From Methanoregula sp. (lineage in GTDB: Archaea > Halobacteriota > Methanomicrobia > Methanomicrobiales > Methanospirillaceae), in the NCBI GenBank assembly GCA_013331015.1, contig DUHF01000259.1, positions 1-18,352 on the forward strand: DNA of 18,352 nt, written 5' to 3'. Numbering within the stretch: the first letter of the stretch is position 1; the number at the start of each line of letters is the position of its first letter. Position numbers and translations under genes: made by a program. This document shows, piece after piece, positions 13,939 through 18,352 of the stretch. The notes beneath the pieces were generated by a model. The model did no database searches and had not been told where the DNA came from. It was given only the letters and a program-made list of their open reading frames with translations.

Positions 13939-14491
13939 TTACGACAGTACCCTCTCATCCCCCGATCCAGGCCCGCCATGGCCCCAAAAACCCCCTTTCC
14001 CGGCACCCCTTTCCAAAAAACACGGGTCCGTTCACTCATCGGCCCCTGTAACGTTGCTCCATATTACCTCACCAATTCCCGCCGGAAAACCGGGATCTTT
14101 TCCGGAAGAATTACCGCTTTTTTGGGAAACATTGCCTCACCAGAAAAGGGGGGTGAGGCAAAACTCGTAAAACCGGGCATGTTACGGGCCCGGATTTTCC
14201 TTCCCGAAAGACAAGGGGAAAAAGGGGGTGTTCACGCCGGAGAGTCGCTATCCTGTCGTGCTCCCTCGCCGATATATCTTCCCGGTCCGCGTGTCCACCC
14301 GGATCTGCACTACCTCAGTAGGGGGTGGGAGGGATTTTTCCCCGCAGGGGGGTCGGCCTCCCTTCGTCTCAGGGGGACCCGGGACCCGGATGGATCGTTT
14401 TGCCCGGACAGGGGGATACGACCCCCGCAGGATCGAAAAGCGATCTTTGTCCGGGGCTCTGGCGGGGGGGTGGGAACGGGGGCGGGGGGGG
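13939..14491 (+). repeat. Repeat R, long copy R1
   Basis: Bases 13939-14434 match 17851-18352 in direct orientation, with scattered substitutions and small indels (roughly nine in ten bases the same by eye). R1 continues past the point where R2 is cut by the window. Internal structures are CCGGAAAA/TTTTCCGG (14082-14089, 14098-14105), a perfect 10-bp stem TTGCCTCACC/GGTGAGGCAA (14132-14141, 14152-14161), a GATCG-AAAAG-CGATC hairpin (14431-14445) and a G-run cluster (14464-14491). No convincing gene is present: open frames on both strands are proline- or glycine-rich and unrelated to known families. Confidence 0.85.
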
Positions 14492-14870
14492 CGGTCGCGG
14501 ATGGAGGGGGGCAGGTCCAATGACCGGAAAAACACACCGTAATTTGCAAACGGAAATCGTTTCCGATCGTTCCGGAATTTTTTCAATGGCGATCATCTTC
14601 GCGATTGCGTTAAGGAGATGGCGGGGGGTTGGATTTTAAATAATGGGGGCGGTGGTTTGCGGCACACGGTCACCATCCAGAAAGGGCGCCTTTGCGGCGG
14701 ATTCGATTACCGGAAAATCCCATAAACTCCCGCGCAGGCAGTATTCACGCCGGTTATTTTTCCTTCCGGGAAATCCCGGCTCATTCTATTTACGTTTTGT
14801 CGGCCAAAACTTGACATGTTTTTTCAAAATAAATCCCAGTTCGATTTTATGGACAGAGACTATTAATAAT
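14492..14870 (+). other. Intergenic region with small hairpins, no gene seen
   Basis: This stretch moves from the GC-rich repeat into AT-rich sequence. It contains CGGAAA-TCG-TTTCCG (14551-14565), followed by a T6 run, and CCGGG-AAAT-CCCGG... type symmetry near 14766-14778. No reading frame here has a recognisable protein. It may hold the far end of repeat R1, but R2 is cut before this part can be compared. Confidence 0.4.
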
Positions 14871-14871
14871 A

Positions 14872-14881
14872 CAATATTTAA
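14872..14881 (+). promoter_or_regulatory. TATA box candidate for the secreted-protein gene
   Basis: CAATATTTAA fits an archaeal TATA box. It would give a leader of about 155 bases before the ATG at 15064, long for an archaeal mRNA, so another start site nearer the gene is possible. Confidence 0.3.
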
Positions 14882-15063
14882 CCGCTCATTGCGGACAACC
14901 AGGGGTTGTTCCGCGAAAAGTGAAAGGACGGGTTCACCCAAAGTTTGCAGACTAAATGAACCCGGTCCCGCCCGTAGGCATGAGAACATTATCTTCTGTC
15001 CTAATGAAGATTTTCCTTGTGCCTTGTCGAGCGAACGCTTTCACAAAAAAGGAGGATAGCAAA

Positions 15064-16152
15064 ATGACCTTACGAAAAATTGGCCTCGTCCTGCTGGCAC
15101 TGCTGCTGGCAGCGATGGTGATGATACCGTGTGTGAGTGCGGAAGAAGAAAAACAAATTTCTGAAGATTTTTCCATTTCACACATAAGACCAAATGATTT
15201 ACAACCCGTTGTTGTAATCCAGAATGGATTCAGTCTTTCAAAAGAAGAAAATCTGACATCAATCCCAACCGGATCAATTATCCAACATTCCGATGATGGG
15301 ATAACACGCGTCTTTGATTCAAATGGGAACCAACTAATTCGTTCAGTTGATAGTGATTCACCTAAAATTCCGACACCGAAAGGACTCACTTCTGCGGTAA
15401 ATATTAACCAGATTCCGGATGGATCCTATGTTCAGGTAAACGACAATGGGATTACGAATGTTTACTTGAATGACACTCGCATTTTAACGGTTATCTCCCC
15501 GAACAAGACGGTTCGAGAGATGATACCGGTTCCTTCAACAAATGGCTGGATTGAAAGTTCTTATAAACGAGGAATACCCCAGCTCGGACAATTTATCGCT
15601 GATTGGAACGTTCCATCATCTCCCCCAAACACCACAACCGGATCTATCATTTACATTTTCAACGCCATTCAGTCAAGTGGGGATACGGGAATTGTCCAGC
15701 CAGTTCTTGAGTATAATTATGCCGGGACACACCAATGGACAGCCGCTCCATGGTATGGGTATAATGGAGTGTATTATAGGGGCACTGCGATCAATACTGC
15801 TTTTGGTCACACAATTCGTGGAACGCTGGGATGGAATTCCAACCTCAACAGGTGGAATATTATCACTCAGGACTTAACCAATAGTGGATACTCATCAAGT
15901 TTCTCAACAAATGCCCCCAATATTGGAACAGATAACGTCGGAGCTTTTTGCGCACTTGAGGGTTGGTATATCAATAATGACAATGATGTTCCCGGAAAGA
16001 TTGTGTTTTCCAATATGCGGTTCCGTGATGTTAATCTGAACGCAGTGACGTTTACCTGGCAAAAAGCGGTCTCATCGGGCATGGGATTAACAAATCTTGA
16101 TGTTACCTGGAGCGGAATGACACCTGTGACACTGTGGACAAACAATCCATGA
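15064..16152 (+). CDS. Secreted beta-rich protein with a repeated strand unit, unknown function
   Basis: A 362-residue exported protein. The signal peptide is clear (MTLRKIGLVLLALLLAAMVM, cleavage probably after VSA at 26). Residues 67-92 and 117-142 are a repeated unit exactly 50 residues apart (IP.GS..Q..D.GIT.V...). From about 165 a Trp-, Tyr- and Asn-rich beta domain follows, with WNVPSSPP, QPVLEYNYAGTHQWTAAPWY and GHTIRGTLGWN; it looks like a lectin- or concanavalin-type sandwich, but I cannot name the family. There is no membrane anchor at the C-terminus, so it may be released. A perfect ribosome site (GGAGGAT, 15051-15057) fixes the start; an upstream in-frame ATG at 14956 would bury the signal peptide. 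Codons are more AT-rich than in flanking genes, suggesting transfer. Confidence 0.75.
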   Translation: MTLRKIGLVLLALLLAAMVMIPCVSAEEEKQISEDFSISHIRPNDLQPVVVIQNGFSLSKEENLTSIPTGSIIQHSDDGITRVFDSNGNQLIRSVDSDSPKIPTPKGLTSAVNINQIPDGSYVQVNDNGITNVYLNDTRILTVISPNKTVREMIPVPSTNGWIESSYKRGIPQLGQFIADWNVPSSPPNTTTGSIIYIFNAIQSSGDTGIVQPVLEYNYAGTHQWTAAPWYGYNGVYYRGTAINTAFGHTIRGTLGWNSNLNRWNIITQDLTNSGYSSSFSTNAPNIGTDNVGAFCALEGWYINNDNDVPGKIVFSNMRFRDVNLNAVTFTWQKAVSSGMGLTNLDVTWSGMTPVTLWTNNP

Positions 16153-16195
16153 TATGTCCCAAAACTTAACATTATCAGCGATAGATCACCACTAT

Positions 16196-16205
16196 CGATA
16201 TAAAT
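16196..16205 (+). promoter_or_regulatory. TATA box of the chagasin-like gene
   Basis: CGATATAAAT fits the archaeal TATA consensus. It predicts transcription from about 16226, after the upstream GTG at 16206, and so favours the GTG at 16263 as the translation start. Confidence 0.5.
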
Positions 16206-16262
16206 GTGAACAAAAATCCCCTTTTTTATGGGGACACCCCCAAATACCGGCATCTTCAACAG

Positions 16263-16748
16263 GTGATTACAATTCAGAAAAAAAGTAAAGTTATTCTATT
16301 AGCCGTAAGTGTTTGCGTATTCATCATTTCAGCGGGTTGCATCGATTTTGATCGGCATTCAGATCAACCAATGGACACGATTGCAACTTGTTCAGAATCG
16401 TTAATCTCAGGAGAAGATATGATTCTAAATGAAACACAAAATAATACTATAGTTTGTTTAAAAAACGGTAGCTCTTTTACTCTTCAGCTGAATGAACGAA
16501 CCAGAGTTGGGCATGCGTGGAACCTGTCCGGAAGTCAGTCGTTAGAAATTCGCGATAACGGAATTTCCTGGTTTGATGAATCGGGTAATAAGACGAGTTT
16601 AAGGGCAGGACCGGGAAAAGAAGTACATGAATGGACAATTACTGCCCAAAAAATCGGCGTTATTTCTTTGAAAGGGTATGAAAAATATTTCTCCGGAGAG
16701 ATCACCGGCAATGAAAAGGTCTTCAATCTTACAATTGTTGTTGAATAA
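16263..16748 (+). CDS. Chagasin-like (I42) cysteine-protease inhibitor, lipoprotein
   Basis: A 161-residue exported protein. A signal peptide ends in a lipobox (IISAGC, Cys26), so it is probably lipid-anchored outside the cell. Residues 64-160 follow the chagasin/ICP pattern: CLKNGSSFTLQLNE, then the L2 loop, a Trp strand, the L4 loop before VHEWTITA, and a final VFNLTIVVE strand. Chagasins block papain-type proteases with loops NPTTGY, GxGG and RPW. Here L2 is ERTRVGHAW (78-86), L4 is RAGPGKEVHEW (114-124) and L6 is YEKYFSGE (139-146), so all three differ from consensus. Specificity may have changed or activity been lost. The start GTG at 16263 is supported by the TATA position. AT-rich, in the island with two other surface proteins. 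Confidence 0.7.
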   Translation: MITIQKKSKVILLAVSVCVFIISAGCIDFDRHSDQPMDTIATCSESLISGEDMILNETQNNTIVCLKNGSSFTLQLNERTRVGHAWNLSGSQSLEIRDNGISWFDESGNKTSLRAGPGKEVHEWTITAQKIGVISLKGYEKYFSGEITGNEKVFNLTIVVE

Positions 16749-16801
16749 AAAAAATTTCAATTCATCGTAACGGAAAATTCCCAAGGATGCAGAAATTCCA
16801 G

Positions 16802-16809
16802 TTTTTTTT
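16802..16809 (+). terminator. T8 terminator after chagasin-like gene
   Basis: TTTTTTTT 53 bases after the stop codon of the chagasin-like gene; an oligo-T stop that separates it from the next gene. The remainder of 16810-16930 has no supported gene. Confidence 0.45.
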
Positions 16810-16930
16810 AGAAGAATTTAATTTTCCTGGAAAGAGGAATTTCATACAGCAGCTCACGGATTAAGACCAGATAGAACAGGATTGAGAAGAACACCTGCAT
16901 TAACAAAATCGACAGAATGGATTTGATCAA

Positions 16931-17460
16931 ATGAAAATTCCATCAATGGAAACAATAAAAATGTTGTTATATGCATCCTCATAATACTGGGAATTATCAG
17001 TTGTTTAATAATTTTCGAGTTCGTCTTCCCGAATATACGTCCTCATTCAGGCAATTGTTCATCGAACGAGATGAGCATTGTACGGGATCAAAAAGTGACC
17101 GATGTACATTACGAGATACAGGAATGGAACACAAATTATCCCCAATGGATGGTGCTCGTTCATCTGACATATGATGATTTATCTGAATTTCCGGATCTAG
17201 AAAAGGCCATGAACGGTGTCGATACCAATCCGCATGCCTGGCAGAACAATCACCGGGTTGCGGCCTGGTTTGATGGAAATGAAAGCGACTTCCTTAGATT
17301 TCATGATGCGTTGTGTAAGAACAAAACACCCGCAGAATGTTTTCCCTATACACCCATCTACGAATACCACGGGCAATATTATACAATATCATACAATGAA
17401 ATCGGATACCACAATCTTCCCGGCTGCGAGCGGGGAAATTATAACTGCACGCCCTTGTAG
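16931..17460 (+). pseudogene. Membrane-anchored protein of unknown function, interrupted by a frameshift
   Basis: The visible continuous frame starts at an internal ATG (17071) and encodes 129 soluble residues, but the same frame is open back to 16927 and encodes a membrane helix (VVICILIILGIISCLIIFEF) with no start codon. An ATG at 16931 begins MKIPSMETIK in the next phase and joins that helix exactly if the A5 run at 16957-16961 had one more A. So this is one gene of about 176 codons with a one-base loss in a homopolymer. The outer domain has HLTYDDLSEFPDLEKAM and ends with YEYHGQYYTISYNE, a pattern seen in small uncharacterised archaeal proteins. Function unknown. It could be real decay, a sequencing error, or a slippery site. 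Confidence 0.6.
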
Positions 17461-17546
17461 GGAAGTATCCCCGGCTCACGCAGGCAATACAGGATTCGGT
17501 TGAAAGACATATCTTAAGCAGGCCGTATTCAAGGAATGATCATACA

Positions 17547-17766
17547 ATGCACAGGTTCCTGATTGTAATCGAGAAAGCCGGGAAGAATTTTTTTGCATAT
17601 TCACCGGATCTTCCCGGGTGTGTCGCAACGGGAAAGATTCGCGAAGAGACAAAAAGAGCGGATGCATGAGGCAATCGAGATGCACGTCCGCGGGCTCATT
17701 GAAGACGGGCTTCCAGTTCCAAGATCCCACTCATCGGCAACAATTGTCGGTGTGCAGGCAGAGTAA
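17547..17766 (+). pseudogene. HicB-family antitoxin gene with a frameshift, no hicA beside it
   Basis: The first 36 or so codons read as HicB (MHRFLIVIEKAGKNFFAYSP, then DLPGCVATGKIREETK). The frame then shifts and stops. Removing one A from the A5 run at 17651-17655 restores the rest: ERMHEAIEMHVRGLIEDGLP followed by VPRSHSSATIVGVQAE and a TAA, a full HicB of about 72 residues. It differs widely from the intact HicB at 13425, so it is not a recent copy. A ribosome site (AAGGAATGATC) and a TATA-like ATATCTTAAG at about 17507-17516 remain in place. No HicA follows; instead repeat copy R2 begins 85 bases later. Solitary or decayed antitoxin. Confidence 0.75.
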
Positions 17767-17850
17767 GCCGGATTCTTTCTTTTTTAATGCCGTAACACCG
17801 CATATCCGGACCGGATATTTTCCGCCGGCACCATTGTATCACTGTCGACA

Positions 17851-18352
17851 TTACGACGATACCCCCCTCATGCCCCGATCCAGGCCCGCCATGGCCCCAA
17901 AAACCCCCGTTCCCGGCACCCCTTCCCAGAAACCCGGGTCCGTTCTCTCATCGGCCGCTGTAACGTTGCTCCATATTGCCTCACCAATTCCCGTCGTAAA
18001 ACCGGGATCTTTTCCGGAACAATTACCGCGTTTTTGGGAAACATTGCCTCACCAGAAAAGGGGGGTGAGTCAAAACTCGTAAAACCGGGCATGTTACGGG
18101 CCCGGATTTCCCCCCCCCGAAAGACAAGGGGGAAAAATGGGTGTTCACGTCGGAGAGTCGCTATCCTGTCGTGCTCCCTCGCCGATACATCTCCAGGTCC
18201 GCGTGTCCACCCGGATCTGCACTACCTTAGTAGGGGGTTGGGGGGATTTTTCCCCGCAGGGGGGTCGGTCTCCCTTCGTCTCACGGGGACCCGGGACCGG
18301 GACCCGGATGGGTCGTTTTGCCCGGCCGGGGGGATACGACCCCCACGGGATC
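17851..18352 (+). repeat. Repeat R, copy R2, cut by window edge
   Basis: Direct repeat of 13939-14434, continuing to the last base of the window. The outer hairpin is best here: GGGTCGT (18310-18316) pairs with ACGACCC (18336-18342) around CCCGGCCGGG. The inner stem TTGCCTCACC (18044-18053) with GGTGAGTCAA (18064-18073) has one mismatch compared with R1. The G-rich end seen in R0 and R1 would lie beyond the window. Confidence 0.85.

Noticed and set aside
14956..15063. Upstream ATG extending the secreted protein by 36 residues
   Set aside because: It would put a polar stretch before the signal peptide, whereas the ATG at 15064 has a strong ribosome site at the right distance.
16808..16930. 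Minus-strand 40-codon frame with one membrane helix (contains QVFFSILFYLVLIRELL)
   Set aside because: It begins only with TTG, has no ribosome site and overlaps the upstream region of the membrane-protein gene; too little support to call a gene.
13180..18352. Repeat R as a CRISPR array
   Set aside because: The copies are hundreds of bases long and kilobases apart, without short regular repeats and spacers, and no cas gene is present.
13939..18352. R1 and R2 as copies of a complete insertion sequence
   Set aside because: No transposase-like frame and no clear terminal inverted repeats were found inside R; a non-autonomous element remains possible.

Overview
The window looks like a chromosomal segment of a methanogenic archaeon, most likely of the order Methanomicrobiales (a Methanoregula-type genome). 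This is inferred from TATA-box promoters with very short or absent leaders, GGAGGT-type ribosome sites used mainly inside operons, oligo-T terminators, and gene families typical of that group: a symporter with its small accessory protein, a PEGA lipoprotein, an HAE3 RND transporter, an EFR1-type flavodoxin/ferredoxin and a chagasin-like inhibitor. No rRNA, tRNA or CRISPR array was seen.

Layout. 1-1973: a divergent transport locus, with an SSS symporter (cut by the window edge) and its 34-residue partner on the minus strand and an L-lactate permease family gene on the plus strand. 1974-4650: a repeat-rich stretch with three copies of a hairpin-bearing element around a tandem GIY-YIG gene and a 48-residue zinc-ribbon gene. 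4568-6019: a PEGA lipoprotein whose frame seems to continue past its stop, a fossil start of a PhnB/VOC gene, and a shikimate-kinase-like gene lacking a substrate-binding arginine. 6421-12011: an efflux locus with an HAE3 RND exporter, a TetR regulator in an operon with an iron-sulfur flavodoxin-like protein, a tandem-repeat operator candidate in that operon's promoter, and a 14-helix MFS exporter.

12110-18352: an accessory region of toxin-antitoxin genes alternating with copies of one repeat: antitoxin fossil, PIN toxin plus antitoxin, short repeat copy R0, hicB-hicA, long copy R1 (about 500 bp matched), an AT-rich island, a frameshifted hicB, and copy R2, which runs off the window. The AT-rich island (about 14.8-17.5 kb) holds a secreted beta-rich protein, a chagasin-like cysteine-protease inhibitor lipoprotein and a frameshifted membrane-anchored protein. 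The R1/R2 direct repeats flank it, so the whole block looks able to expand or collapse by recombination.

The efflux genes probably form one regulated detoxification locus. The toxin-antitoxin/repeat region is the part most likely to hold something undescribed.
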